A DNA stretch of 64,000 nt, taken from NCBI GenBank assembly GCA_016192105.1, contig JACPUV010000037.1, forward strand, positions 1 to 64,000, read 5' to 3'. The number at the start of each line of letters is the position of its first letter. Within the stretch, counting starts at the first letter, position 1. A program made the position numbers and the translations under genes. Below the pieces are notes generated by a model. The model did not search any database. It worked only from the letters and a program-made list of their open reading frames with translations, and had not been told where the DNA came from. Source of the stretch: Sphingobacteriales bacterium. GTDB taxonomy: Bacteria; Bacteroidota; Bacteroidia; Chitinophagales; Chitinophagaceae. Shown piece after piece: positions 1-8,530 of the stretch.

Positions 1-1479
1 CAGTTGCCAGCGAATAGCCACATCCAGCCCGATATCATCCAATGTGCCCGGCCGCAGGGAAGCGGCAATATCCCGGACTGTCAGGATGGAATTCTCCAGC
101 ATCTTAAGGATCTCGCCGGCCCGGGTTTCGGCCATTTGCAAATTATCTCCTGCATGCTCCCTGATCCAGGAAATATTCATTTTAATTGCACTGAGCTGCT
201 GCCCCAGTTCTTCGTGAATATCTTTGGCAATCCGGATCCGCTCTTCTTCCCGGATGTTCTGGAGGTTAGCAGCCAGTTGGCGTAATTGCTCAGACATTTC
301 CCGGATTTCCGCCTCTGCTTTCCGGTGTTTGCGGATGGACCGGATGAGCGAAAGAATCAGAACGGAAAAAACCAGCGCCGCTATCAGTAATACAACAAGC
401 AACTGGTTCTTGGTTTTGATCTTCTGTTCCTGCAGGATATATTTTTTTTCAGATGCCCGGGCATCTGTTTCCAGGAACCGGTACACATCGTTCCCGTATT
501 GTTCCAGGTCGGTCTGGTCCCGGATAGACCGGATAGTAGCCGAATCGGAAATAGTCATATACTCATTGACATAGTGAAGCTGCCGCTTCGGGTCACCCCG
601 GTTCAGTAAAACAAGCTGGCTGTAAATGACCCGCAGGTAATTGGATAAATTATTCCGACCGCAAAAATCTGCTGCTGTTTCCAGGGCCGATTGCTGTAAA
701 CCAGGTTGGCCCGCTTGCTGATAGATACGGGCCAGTTCGATCATGGATTCCGCAGTAGCGATCTTTTGCGAATTGGGCCCCAGGGTGTTTGAAATAGCCA
801 ATACCCTTTCAAAATAAGTCATGGCACTGTCGTTATGCCCTTCTATCAGCTCCAATTTACCCATTACCTTGTAGCAATTGGAGAGGACGGCCAGGTTCCT
901 GGCGGAATCGTTAAGAATATGGATGGCGTATTCAGTTAATTCCCGGCTTTTTTTTAAATCGCCTGAGAGCAGGCAGCTTTCTCCCAGGTTATGGGCCGTC
1001 ACCGCAATACGGTCATTGATCTTTAACCGGGAGAAGATTTCAAAAGCCAGCTGATGGCATCTTATTTCCTCCGGGAGATTTTGTGCCTTGCGCATGGCAT
1101 GGCCCATCGTGATGTAACAATTGGCGATCCCGGCAGAATCATCCAGGCGCTGGTAGATATCCAGGGCTCTTCTCAGGTATTCCGCTGCAATAATTGTCTG
1201 GTTGCTGTTTGAAAATATACTGGAAAGTCCCCGGTATCCATAGGCCTGCCCTTTCAGGTAATTGATATGCAGCGAGGATTTCAGGGCTTCACTGGCCGCT
1301 TTTGCCCCTTCAATGGGATCAATAAAAGTCAGTTCGCGGCAGAGGATGTTCAGGGCATCGATACGTTGTGTATCCGGTAAACGGGTGCTCTTCAGCAGCT
1401 CCTTCAGTGAATCAATTTGCTGGGCAGGAGTAAAAAGATTGGTTAAAAGAATAGCGGCTACTAACAGAAACTGTCTCAT
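1..1479 (-). CDS. TPR-containing sensor histidine kinase, NarL/DesK (HisKA_3) type, C-terminus cut by window edge
   Basis: The frame is open from an ATG at 1479 down to base 1, giving 493 codons with no stop, so the gene continues off the left edge. It begins with a signal peptide (MRQFLLVAAILLTNLF). Helical TPR-like repeats follow to about residue 330, then one membrane segment at about 350-372, a coiled coil, and a dimerisation box in which His422 lies in IHEELGQ, the usual phospho-acceptor context of HisKA_3 kinases. The ATP-binding domain would lie outside the window. Family knowledge: such proteins sense through periplasmic TPRs and phosphorylate a LuxR-type response regulator, often encoded next door; here it would be off the left edge. 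The signal sensed is unknown. Confidence 0.9.
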   Translation of the reverse strand, partial: MRQFLLVAAILLTNLFTPAQQIDSLKELLKSTRLPDTQRIDALNILCRELTFIDPIEGAKAASEALKSSLHINYLKGQAYGYRGLSSIFSNSNQTIIAAEYLRRALDIYQRLDDSAGIANCYITMGHAMRKAQNLPEEIRCHQLAFEIFSRLKINDRIAVTAHNLGESCLLSGDLKKSRELTEYAIHILNDSARNLAVLSNCYKVMGKLELIEGHNDSAMTYFERVLAISNTLGPNSQKIATAESMIELARIYQQAGQPGLQQSALETAADFCGRNNLSNYLRVIYSQLVLLNRGDPKRQLHYVNEYMTISDSATIRSIRDQTDLEQYGNDVYRFLETDARASEKKYILQEQKIKTKNQLLVVLLIAALVFSVLILSLIRSIRKHRKAEAEIREMSEQLRQLAANLQNIREEERIRIAKDIHEELGQQLSAIKMNISWIREHAGDNLQMAETRAGEILKMLENSILTVRDIAASLRPGTLDDIGLDVAIRWQL

Positions 1480-1976
1480 TGTAAAACGTTGACAAGATTC
1501 TTTCTGAAGACCACATCAAAACGCAATATGGAAAGCATTACCTGTACTGGTTGCCGTTTGTAATACCCGCTCAATGGGTACCGGTACTAGATTCCGTATT
1601 TCGTGAACAGGTAACAACCGGATAAATGGCAGGGACAGTTATTTACTTTTTCACAAGGCGTTTCGCGTACTTCATGTGACAAGTCAAAATTATAAAAGTT
1701 ATTCCACCGTTTTAGTTTAAGCCGGTATCTTTTTATAGCGTATTGGCAGGGTGATCCGGCTTCCGGACATATATAGATAAATCAGTTTTTGAAATTCAGG
1801 AGTTCAAAACCAATCCGGGCAGCAGAAATGGGGTCATTTTTTGCTCCTGTTGCTATGATCGGCAGAAATCAACAGGCTGAATAACTGTTTATGCAGTTTT
1901 TTTTCATAAATAACTGTATGGCCGCGATACGGGGTGGCAGGCAGTAAATAGCAGGTATAGGGGGCGTAAGCGTACT
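1480..1976. other. Intergenic region, no gene seen
   Basis: About 500 bases between the kinase start and the cassette-like unit. It has no open frame with coding character and no tRNA. Bases 1880-1960 become repetitive in small direct repeats (ataactgt, gcaggca-like), but I could not fold them into a convincing structure. It should contain the kinase promoter; no clear TAnnTTTG element was found. Confidence 0.5.
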
Positions 1977-1986
1977 GTTAGGCGCA
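1977..1986 (+). repeat. Left arm of 10-bp inverted repeat, attC-like core GTTRRRY
   Basis: GTTAGGCGCA, exactly complementary to 2514-2523 and 527 bases from it. The first seven bases fit GTTRRRY, where integron integrases cut after the G. The partner site and the AT-rich gene between them make chance less likely, but a 10-base match alone is modest evidence. Confidence 0.55.
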
Positions 1987-2043
1987 ATCACAGTATTGAA
2001 TTATAAACAAAGGAATTAATTTTATACCTTCCAATAAATAGTA

Positions 2044-2502
2044 ATGAAAAACTTAAACCCAAAAAGTCAAGCTTGGTTTCTATTAATCGCCCTATCTTCC
2101 TGTTGTTTTTCAAATTGTAATGACAATTCTGACCCTGACCGAATTACTGGCAAATACAAAATATTAAGAATGCAACATGATAGTGCTAGAACCATTTCAT
2201 TGGTAAAAGAATTTGGTAAAAACTCAGCCGGCTCGGGTGAAGAAATTCCGCCAAATGTAGTTGCGGTTGGCCATAATGAGGACTTTATTGTTGTACAACA
2301 GCATCCCACTACCGGCTATGAAGGAGGCTATAAACCTGATACAACTATTACTAAATACTATATTATTGATATGAAAAATAAATTTAGAAAGTATTTGGAA
2401 ATGAATATTGGCCCATTAACAAAAATTCAATTTGACAGCTTAAGAGCATTATTTAAAATAGAGAATATACAGTTTGATAAACTATATCCAGCAATACCTT
2501 GA
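2044..2502 (+). CDS. Small AT-rich lipoprotein of unknown function
   Basis: A 152-residue protein with an N-terminal hydrophobic segment (residues 11-20) and cysteines at 20, 21 and 25 that could be the lipidated residue. The mature part contains a stretch PPNVVAVGHNEDFIVVQQ followed by a YYIIDMKNK motif, a pattern I associate loosely with DUF3997-like lipoproteins; that link is tentative. Codon use is strongly AT-rich (many AAA, ATT, TTA), quite unlike the neighbours. It sits alone between the two attC-like core sites, which together with composition points to horizontal acquisition. No promoter was clearly recognised; cassette genes often rely on outside transcription. Function unknown. Confidence 0.75.
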   Translation: MKNLNPKSQAWFLLIALSSCCFSNCNDNSDPDRITGKYKILRMQHDSARTISLVKEFGKNSAGSGEEIPPNVVAVGHNEDFIVVQQHPTTGYEGGYKPDTTITKYYIIDMKNKFRKYLEMNIGPLTKIQFDSLRALFKIENIQFDKLYPAIP

Positions 2503-2513
2503 CTTATTACAAA

Positions 2514-2523
2514 TGCGCCTAAC
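2514..2523 (+). repeat. Right arm of 10-bp inverted repeat, attC-like inverse core RYYYAAC
   Basis: TGCGCCTAAC starts 11 bases after the stop of the AT-rich lipoprotein gene and is the exact reverse complement of 1977-1986. GCCTAAC fits RYYYAAC, which in integron cassettes directly follows the gene and opens the attC hairpin. Confidence 0.55.
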
Positions 2524-2674
2524 AAGGGGGTTGGCACAATAGCGAAATAGAACATGGGTTGGGCTGTGGGTCATTTGGCAACTTTAGTACAAATTACCAA
2601 GTGACATTAACACGGACTATCGCCACTGCGCAAAGCCCGGACCGAAAACCGCTGCCGGCAGGATTACCCGGGTT

Positions 2675-3190
2675 TTACATGCCGGGTAAGCGGAAGCCAT
2701 CCAGGAACAGGTTGACCTTTGGTTCGGGCAGTTCTTTCTTAGCGTAAACATACAGAAAGCCTATGTATTTACCATCCGTCCATCCCTTGATCTTCCAGTT
2801 GTTCTTTTGCGGGTCGCTCCAGTAATCAATAATGCCGCGGGTATTTTCATTGTTGTTCAGCAGGTGTCCGCGTCCGTAACCGGCACTCTTGGTGATCTCA
2901 AAACTGGTCTTCAGGTAATCGGCATAGGAGATCATCATGTCTTCTGCCAGGGGCAGTTCCGTGATTGGGTTCAGCAATTTCACACAAATAACCCCGTAAT
3001 TGATATCCTCTTTCACGCATTCACCTGTCCAGATGGCAGAAGAATCAATGCTTTTACTCGGGTTAAATTTTATTTCGCAGAAGGAATAGTAATTACAGCC
3101 CGAATTGTCAAGGGGATATTTTTTAAAACTTTGTGCCGGGGCGGATAAAAAAGGAAGCAAACCGATCAGTGAAAAAAACAGGGAGCGCAT
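2675..3190 (-). CDS. Secreted protein of unknown function
   Basis: A 171-residue protein when started at the ATG at 3190, chosen because it opens directly into a signal peptide (MRSLFFSLIGLLPFLSAPAQS); the frame stays open upstream but the extra residues look non-native. The mature part has an EIKFNPSKS stretch, mixed polar and aromatic residues, and ends in FLDGFRLPGM. I do not recognise the family. The gene is divergent from hutH with about 110 bases between them. A TATCTTTA element on this strand at 3214-3207, with CTTG 21 bases further upstream, may be its promoter. Its 3' end lies only 24 bases from the presumed cassette boundary. Confidence 0.7.
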   Translation of the reverse strand: MRSLFFSLIGLLPFLSAPAQSFKKYPLDNSGCNYYSFCEIKFNPSKSIDSSAIWTGECVKEDINYGVICVKLLNPITELPLAEDMMISYADYLKTSFEITKSAGYGRGHLLNNNENTRGIIDYWSDPQKNNWKIKGWTDGKYIGFLYVYAKKELPEPKVNLFLDGFRLPGM

Positions 3191-3206
3191 GTACAGAATG
3201 TTTGCG

Positions 3207-3214
3207 TAAAGATA
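3207..3214 (-). promoter_or_regulatory. Possible -7 element (TATCTTTA)
   Basis: Seven of eight bases match the Bacteroidota TAnnTTTG element, 16 bases before the ATG at 3190, with CTTG about 21 bases upstream as a -33 candidate. Confidence 0.35.
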
Positions 3215-3303
3215 AAGGACCGGTTCCAAAGGTTGCAAGTCCCCGTTATAAAATGCGGAAAGCTCCCGCCAAAACAAGTAAATTGCGCCCATAATTGCCT
3301 GCT

Positions 3304-4866
3304 ATGTCAACAGCCTTTCACTATGGAACAGAACAGCTGACGATTGGGAAAACCCTGGCCCTGGCTTTGGGGAAATCAAAAGGGATACTGGATGAACAGG
3401 CCACCCGGAAAATCAGGGCCGGCCAGGAAGCAGTAACAAAAATCGTCAATGAAAACAAGACGGTCTATGGGATCAATACCGGGTTCGGGATCCTGGCCAA
3501 TACCGCTATTTCCCCCGAAGACACTGCTACCCTGCAGTATAAAATCCTGCAGAGCCATAGTGTGGGTGTCGGTGATCCCATCCCGGCCGAACTGGCGAAG
3601 ATCATGCTCATCACCAAAGTACAGGCCCTGGCACAGGGATTCAGCGGGGTGCAGTTGTCCACCCTGGAACGGATCCTCTGGCATATTGACCAGGATATTA
3701 TCCCCGTGGTACCGGAAAAGGGCAGTGTGGGAGCTTCGGGTGACCTGGCGCCGCTGGCCCATTTGTTTTTGCCCCTGATCGGGCTGGGGGAGTGTTATTA
3801 CAGGGGGGAAAGAAAAGATACGGCTGATGTGTTGCGGGAAACGGGTAAGGTTCCGGTAAAATTAGGGCCCAAAGAGGGACTTGCCCTGATCAATGGCACC
3901 CAGTTTATCTTATCCTTTGCGGTAAAAGCCGTACAGCGTATGCACAACTGCCTGGAAGCGGCCGATATCATCGGGGCCATGAGCCTGGAGGCGCTAACCG
4001 GGACCAAAGCGCCTTTTGATGAACGGTTGCACGCACTTCGTCCTTATGTGGGAAATAAATTAGTGGCCCGGCGCCTGCGCCTGTTGCTGAATGATTCTGA
4101 GATCATGCAGAGCCATGTGGACTGTGGCCGTGTACAGGATCCCTACAGCCTGCGTTGTATGCCCCAGGTACACGGAGCTTCCCGCAATGCCTGGCTGCAT
4201 TTAAAGGAACTGACCGAAATTGAACTGAATGCTGTTACTGATAACCCCATCATACTAGGTGCGGATGATACGATCAGCGGGGGCAATTTCCATGGTCAAC
4301 CCCTGGCTCTTCCGCTGGATTATGCCTGTTTTGCCGCGGCAGAAGCCGGGAATATCGCCGATCGCCGCTGCTATTTATTGCTCGAAGGAAAATGGGGACT
4401 GCCGATGTTGCTGATGAAAGACGTGGGACTCAACAGCGGATTTATGATCCCGCAATATACCACGGCCGCCCTGGTCACCGAGAACAAGACCCTTTGTTTC
4501 CCGGCCAGTGCGGATAGTATTCCCACGTCACTCGGACAGGAGGACCATGTCAGCATGGGAAGTATCAGCGGGCGCAAGCTGAACAAGGTACTGGACAACC
4601 TTGAATTCATACTGGCGATTGAATTACTTTCCGCCTGCCAGGCCATTGAATTCCGCCGGCCGCTGAAAAGCTCAGCCTTACTTGAATTTGCACATGATTA
4701 TGTCCGTGAGTTTGTGGGCTTTGCCTCCGAAGACCGCATTTTCGCGAATGATATTAACCGGGTAGCCGGGATTATCAAGGATTTTTCTTTTGTGCAAAAA
4801 GTGAATGAATTTGCAGCGAAACAGGGAGTGGAGCTGAACGGGGGATTTGCTGATTTTGCAGGATAG
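3304..4866 (+). CDS. hutH: Histidine ammonia-lyase
   Basis: Converts L-histidine to urocanate and ammonia, the first step of histidine catabolism in the cytoplasm. The 520-residue product has the family length. The Ala144-Ser145-Gly146 triad inside GSVGASGDLAPLAHL forms the MIO cofactor by self-cyclisation. Other conserved parts are YGINTGFG near residue 55, QDPYSLRCMPQVHG and NFHGQP around the active site. The ATG at 3304 is used in preference to an in-frame TTG nine bases earlier. No ribosome-binding site is seen, which is normal in Bacteroidota. Urocanate hydratase follows at 6021, separated by the opposing deoD gene; hutI and a formiminotransferase are not in the window. Confidence 0.97.
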   Translation: MSTAFHYGTEQLTIGKTLALALGKSKGILDEQATRKIRAGQEAVTKIVNENKTVYGINTGFGILANTAISPEDTATLQYKILQSHSVGVGDPIPAELAKIMLITKVQALAQGFSGVQLSTLERILWHIDQDIIPVVPEKGSVGASGDLAPLAHLFLPLIGLGECYYRGERKDTADVLRETGKVPVKLGPKEGLALINGTQFILSFAVKAVQRMHNCLEAADIIGAMSLEALTGTKAPFDERLHALRPYVGNKLVARRLRLLLNDSEIMQSHVDCGRVQDPYSLRCMPQVHGASRNAWLHLKELTEIELNAVTDNPIILGADDTISGGNFHGQPLALPLDYACFAAAEAGNIADRRCYLLLEGKWGLPMLLMKDVGLNSGFMIPQYTTAALVTENKTLCFPASADSIPTSLGQEDHVSMGSISGRKLNKVLDNLEFILAIELLSACQAIEFRRPLKSSALLEFAHDYVREFVGFASEDRIFANDINRVAGIIKDFSFVQKVNEFAAKQGVELNGGFADFAG

Positions 4867-4981
4867 GGAAGAATTTCGGGGCTGTACAGTACTTCAATTT
4901 TAAAATGGTTCTTCCGGCTCCCGGACTAACAATGAGAAATGTATCGTAGCAAAAAGAGGCGTTCCCGATTCAAACCGGCGA

Positions 4982-5689
4982 TTACAACTTCAGGGAAGCC
5001 TCCAGTGCCAGTTCCATCATTGGCAGCAGGGATTTTTCCCGTTGATCAGCTGAAATCCTTTCGTGCGTGGGAATCACATCCGAAACCGTGAGCAGGGTAG
5101 CCGCCGTCTTTCCCAGGTGCTGTGCATTGGCAAAAAGGGCGAAAGCCTCCATCTCCACGGCCAGGCAATGATTGATAACCGCTACTTCAGGGATATCCAG
5201 GGTCTTGCGGTAGAAAATATCACTGGAATGAATATTACAGGTCTTTAGCGGATGGCCCGTTGATTGTGCCGTTTCATTTAGGATAGTAAAAGCCTTTCCC
5301 TGGTGGGGGATGGCCGTGCCTTCAATACCCCAGGCATATTGGGCAAAACCGGATTCGCTGCAGGCCTGGTCCACATTTACCAGGTCAAAAAGCTGCAGTT
5401 CGGTGGTATAGGCCCCGCAGGTACCGATGCGGATAATGGTTTCCGCTTCGTATTCTGTAAACAGTTCGTAGGAATAAATGCCGATCGAGGGGCAACCCAT
5501 ACCGCTGGCACCTACGGTGATGGTCTTTCCTTTATAAATACCGGTATAATAAAAGGCATTCCGGGTCTGGCTTACCAGTTGCGGGGATTGCAGGAAATGT
5601 TCGGCTATATATTTGGCCCGCAGCGGATCACCCGGCAGCAAAACGGTCTTCGCGATGGATCCTTTTTGGGCACTGATATGAATACTCAT
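4982..5689 (-). CDS. deoD: Purine-nucleoside phosphorylase, DeoD type
   Basis: Phosphorolytic cleavage of purine ribo- and deoxyribonucleosides to base plus (deoxy)ribose-1-phosphate, a cytoplasmic salvage reaction. The product is 235 residues, the usual DeoD size, when started at the ATG at 5689 (MSIHISAQKG); the frame is open much further upstream but that part has no family character. Seen motifs: LLPGDPLRAK (phosphate site), GMGCPSIGIYSYEL, RIGTCGAY, VEMEAFALF (ribose/base site) and TVSDVI with the catalytic aspartate. The gene is convergent with hutH and divergent from hutU, so it is its own unit. TATCTTGC lies 18 bases upstream of the ATG as a possible -7 element. Confidence 0.95.
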   Translation of the reverse strand: MSIHISAQKGSIAKTVLLPGDPLRAKYIAEHFLQSPQLVSQTRNAFYYTGIYKGKTITVGASGMGCPSIGIYSYELFTEYEAETIIRIGTCGAYTTELQLFDLVNVDQACSESGFAQYAWGIEGTAIPHQGKAFTILNETAQSTGHPLKTCNIHSSDIFYRKTLDIPEVAVINHCLAVEMEAFALFANAQHLGKTAATLLTVSDVIPTHERISADQREKSLLPMMELALEASLKL

Positions 5690-6020
5690 GTGAAGGGGTT
5701 CTTGGCGGCAAGATAGATTTTTTGGAACAGAATAACGATTTATTGGATTGAAAAATGAGGAGGAGAAGTTTGAGAATATGGAATAGAAGATTGAAGTTGG
5801 GGAATGGGGGCCGCCGTTCAATTTGGAAATATACTTTTTCCCGGTAAGTCCCCTAATTCTTACTTGATAAATACCCGATACTCTTTTACCCGCCACCTGG
5901 TTGAGCAGTTTGCTAATCCTGTTTCCCATGGACTTCGCCGCAGTTAAACCGGTTAGTTCCCCCGGAAGTCCCCCATTCACCTATTTTTCCCGAATTTTGC
6001 GGTAATCAACAACTGCTCTC
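5690..6020. other. Intergenic region between deoD and hutU, no gene seen
   Basis: The deoD frame remains open through this stretch to 5980, but the implied peptide shows no family match and uses G/A-rich low-complexity DNA (about 5750-5810). It presumably holds two divergent promoters. TATCTTGC on the minus strand at 5715-5708 is the best candidate for deoD; none was recognised for hutU. Confidence 0.5.
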
Positions 6021-7736
6021 ATGACCACGATTGTCCGTCACTACGACCCCGTTAAATACAAAACCCCGACCGGAAACAAACTGCAATGCAAGGGCTGGAT
6101 ACAGGAAGCCGCTTTACGTATGCTGCTGAATAACCTGGACCCCGAAGTTGCCGAACGCCCCGATGACCTGATCGTTTACGGGGGCCGGGGGAAGGCTGCG
6201 CGCAATTTTGAAGCCCTTGACCAGATTATTGCCGCCCTGAAAATAGTGGAGAATGATGAATCCTTACTGATCCAGTCCGGCAAACCTGTGGGTATCCTCA
6301 AAACGCATAAAGATGCTCCCCGTGTGCTGATCAGCAATTCACAACTGGTGCCCAACTGGGCCAACTGGAAACATTTTACCGAACTGGAACAAAAGGGCCT
6401 TATGATGTATGGCCAGATGACGGCCGGTTCCTGGATCTACATCGGATCGCAGGGAATTGTCCAGGGTACCTATGAAACCTATGCGGCCGCTGCGGACAAG
6501 CATTTCGGGGGTTCGCTGAAGGGTACGCTGAATGTTACGGCCGGTCTCGGCGGAATGGGTGGTGCCCAGCCCCTGGCCATTACCATGAATGAGGGGGTGG
6601 CCCTGGTGGCCGAAGTGGAAGAATGGCGGATCGACAAGCGGCTCGAAACAAAATACCTCGACGAAAAGCATACAACTATTGATGAGGCGATCAATGCGGC
6701 GATCCATTACCGGAAAGAGGGTGAGGCCAGGAGTATTGGTGTATTGTGCAACGCAGTGGACCTGCTGGACCGCCTGATCCAGCGGGATATTGTTCCCGAT
6801 ACACTTACGGACCAGACCAGCGCTCATGACCCGCTGATCGGTTATGTACCGCACACGCTGACCAATGCGCAGGCCAATGTTCTCCGGGAACAGGACCCGG
6901 AAGAATATATCCGCCGCAGTTATGAGAGTATGCACCTGCATGTGCAACTGATGCTGCAACTGATGGACAAGGGCGCCATCACATTCGATTACGGAAACAA
7001 TATCCGGGCAAGGGCGAAGGAGTACGAGGATCAGCACCCGGAATCGAGCATCCAGAATCTTAAGACAAAAGGCCGTTGTTTTGATTTTCCCGGGTTTGTT
7101 CCTGCCTATATCCGGCCCTTGTTCTGCGAAGGGAAGGGACCCTTCCGCTGGGCCGCATTGAGCGGTGACCCGGCCGATATCGCGGTTACCGATGAACTTA
7201 TCCTCGGTATGTTTCCTGAAAATAAAGGACTGATCCGCTGGATGAGCATGGCAAAAGAAAAGATTGTTTTCCAGGGATTACCGGCCCGTATTTGCTGGCT
7301 GGGACAGGGTGAAAGAGAAAAAGCCGGTCTTGCTTTTAATGAACTGGTACGTACCGGCAAGGTGAAGGCCCCGATCGTGATCGGCCGCGACCATCTGGAT
7401 ACCGGTTCCGTAGCTTCTCCCAACCGTGAGACGGAAGCCATGCTGGATGGATCAGATGCCGTGGCTGACTGGCCCATCTTAAATGCGCTGGTCAATACAG
7501 CCGGCGGCGCCAGTTGGGTTTCCTTACACCATGGCGGCGGAGTAGGGATGGGTTATTCCATCCATGCCGGGATGGTGATCGTGGCCGATGGTACACAGGA
7601 TGCAGCAGAACGCCTGAAAAGAGTTTTACGTAATGACCCGGGTATGGGGGTGATCCGGCATGCGGATGCGGGATACGAAGAAGCAATACGGACAGCGAAG
7701 GAGCATAAGCTTGACTTGAACGAAAAGCTTAAATAA
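6021..7736 (+). CDS. hutU: Urocanate hydratase
   Basis: Second enzyme of histidine degradation: adds water to urocanate to give imidazolone propionate, using tightly bound NAD+ as an electrophile. The product is 571 residues, slightly longer than the usual 550-560. Visible signatures: [11 protein letters not shown] near the start, the NAD-binding glycine-rich [14 protein letters not shown], the conserved cysteine (Cys425) in [11 protein letters not shown], then [17 protein letters not shown] and the second glycine-rich [14 protein letters not shown]. In many homologues the segments read GYGER and HLDCGS; here they read GQGER and HLDTGS, which are conservative variants. No imidazolonepropionase gene adjoins it. 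Confidence 0.96.
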   Translation: MTTIVRHYDPVKYKTPTGNKLQCKGWIQEAALRMLLNNLDPEVAERPDDLIVYGGRGKAARNFEALDQIIAALKIVENDESLLIQSGKPVGILKTHKDAPRVLISNSQLVPNWANWKHFTELEQKGLMMYGQMTAGSWIYIGSQGIVQGTYETYAAAADKHFGGSLKGTLNVTAGLGGMGGAQPLAITMNEGVALVAEVEEWRIDKRLETKYLDEKHTTIDEAINAAIHYRKEGEARSIGVLCNAVDLLDRLIQRDIVPDTLTDQTSAHDPLIGYVPHTLTNAQANVLREQDPEEYIRRSYESMHLHVQLMLQLMDKGAITFDYGNNIRARAKEYEDQHPESSIQNLKTKGRCFDFPGFVPAYIRPLFCEGKGPFRWAALSGDPADIAVTDELILGMFPENKGLIRWMSMAKEKIVFQGLPARICWLGQGEREKAGLAFNELVRTGKVKAPIVIGRDHLDTGSVASPNRETEAMLDGSDAVADWPILNALVNTAGGASWVSLHHGGGVGMGYSIHAGMVIVADGTQDAAERLKRVLRNDPGMGVIRHADAGYEEAIRTAKEHKLDLNEKLK

Positions 7737-7737
7737 G

Positions 7738-7890
7738 TACGAGGTACGAAGTACGAAAGGCATGCCGTAAAACGAGGAGTAGCCGTTTTAGTAGAATCAA
7801 CCTTCAAAGGAGGTGTATTGACTGCCGGCTACTAACTCCCGACTGCCGACTGATTTCAGGGCTGTATCCTGACACCTGACAACTGAATAC
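7738..7890. repeat. Short dispersed-repeat cluster
   Basis: Bases 7738-7760 repeat the unit gtacga(a/g) three to four times, and 7822-7855 repeat actgccg/ctgccgac-type units. Similar gtacgaa and cagtcggcagtc clusters occur between genes in Chitinophagaceae genomes. The stretch is non-coding; the next gene's ATG starts at its end. Confidence 0.5.
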
Positions 7891-8439
7891 ATGAGTTTAA
7901 AAAAAAAACACAACACCCAAACCGACCTCCGTTCCCTGCACACCGACGTGCCCTCCCTGCTCACACCCGACGGGCAGTTCCTCGTGGGGGAGTATAAGCT
8001 CATGTATTATTTCATGGCACTGTTCTTCCTGGCCTTGTTTTCCTACGGAGTGTATGATGCCTGGGGCCGGAATTTTACCGATATCGATTACCAGAGTTAT
8101 GTGTTTGCCCTGGGGATCATTCCGGCCATCTTTATACTGATCAAAGTCCGCAAGGGTACTATTTATATCCGCATTAATGCCAAAGGGATCTATCAGCATG
8201 AACGCCTGGTAACCACCTGGGCCAATCTCCGGCATGCGGCACTGACCCAGCGGAATAAGAAATATATGTTCGAACAGGGCGACAATTTTGTCCTGCTCCT
8301 CGATTACCAGTCACCCGCTGCTGCCAAACTGGTCCGTCGCAGTATCCCGCTCACCAATACCCAGAATAAATCGGAGGAAGAAGTGCTGGCGGCGGTGAAG
8401 TGGTTTTGGGCAGCCTATAACAGGAATATCGTCGTTTAA
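7891..8439 (+). CDS. Membrane protein with possible PH-like domain, unknown function
   Basis: A 182-residue protein. The first 45 residues are polar (MSLKKKHNTQTDLRSLHTD), followed by two membrane segments at about residues 50-68 and 80-97, then a soluble C-terminal half with alternating short strands (IYIRINAKGIYQHERLVTTW) resembling a bacterial PH-like domain. The comparison with YdbS/YdbT-type bPH proteins is inference from pattern only. It likely sits in the inner membrane with the C-terminal domain in the cytoplasm. No partner gene is obvious; the next gene begins 91 bases downstream. Confidence 0.8.
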   Translation: MSLKKKHNTQTDLRSLHTDVPSLLTPDGQFLVGEYKLMYYFMALFFLALFSYGVYDAWGRNFTDIDYQSYVFALGIIPAIFILIKVRKGTIYIRINAKGIYQHERLVTTWANLRHAALTQRNKKYMFEQGDNFVLLLDYQSPAAAKLVRRSIPLTNTQNKSEEEVLAAVKWFWAAYNRNIVV

Positions 8440-8530
8440 CGTCAGGCGGTCGCGTTTATTTTTAACTGTTACAGACAGGGCCTTTACTAATTTCCTATTA
8501 TTGCACTTTTCCTTCCAAAAACATAGATTG

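Larger units (their letters stand above)
1977..2651 (+). mobile_element. Possible integron-like gene cassette or remnant
   Basis: A single AT-rich gene is bracketed by GTTAGGCGCA (1977-1986) and its exact reverse complement TGCGCCTAAC (2514-2523). GTTRRRY and RYYYAAC are the two core sites of integron attC recombination sites, in the order expected for a cassette: core, gene, inverse core. After the second site lies about 130 bases of non-coding, imperfectly self-complementary sequence, for example GCGaaATAG at about 2532-2540 against CTATCGC further on, ending near GAAAACCG at 2651, after which normal chromosome sequence resumes. No integrase gene and no closing GTTRRRY site are visible, so this would be a lone insertion or decayed element. 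The right boundary is a guess. Confidence 0.4.

Noticed and set aside
6339..7037. 232-codon open frame opposite hutU
   Set aside because: Fully antisense to a strongly conserved enzyme; its sequence shows no independent family pattern.
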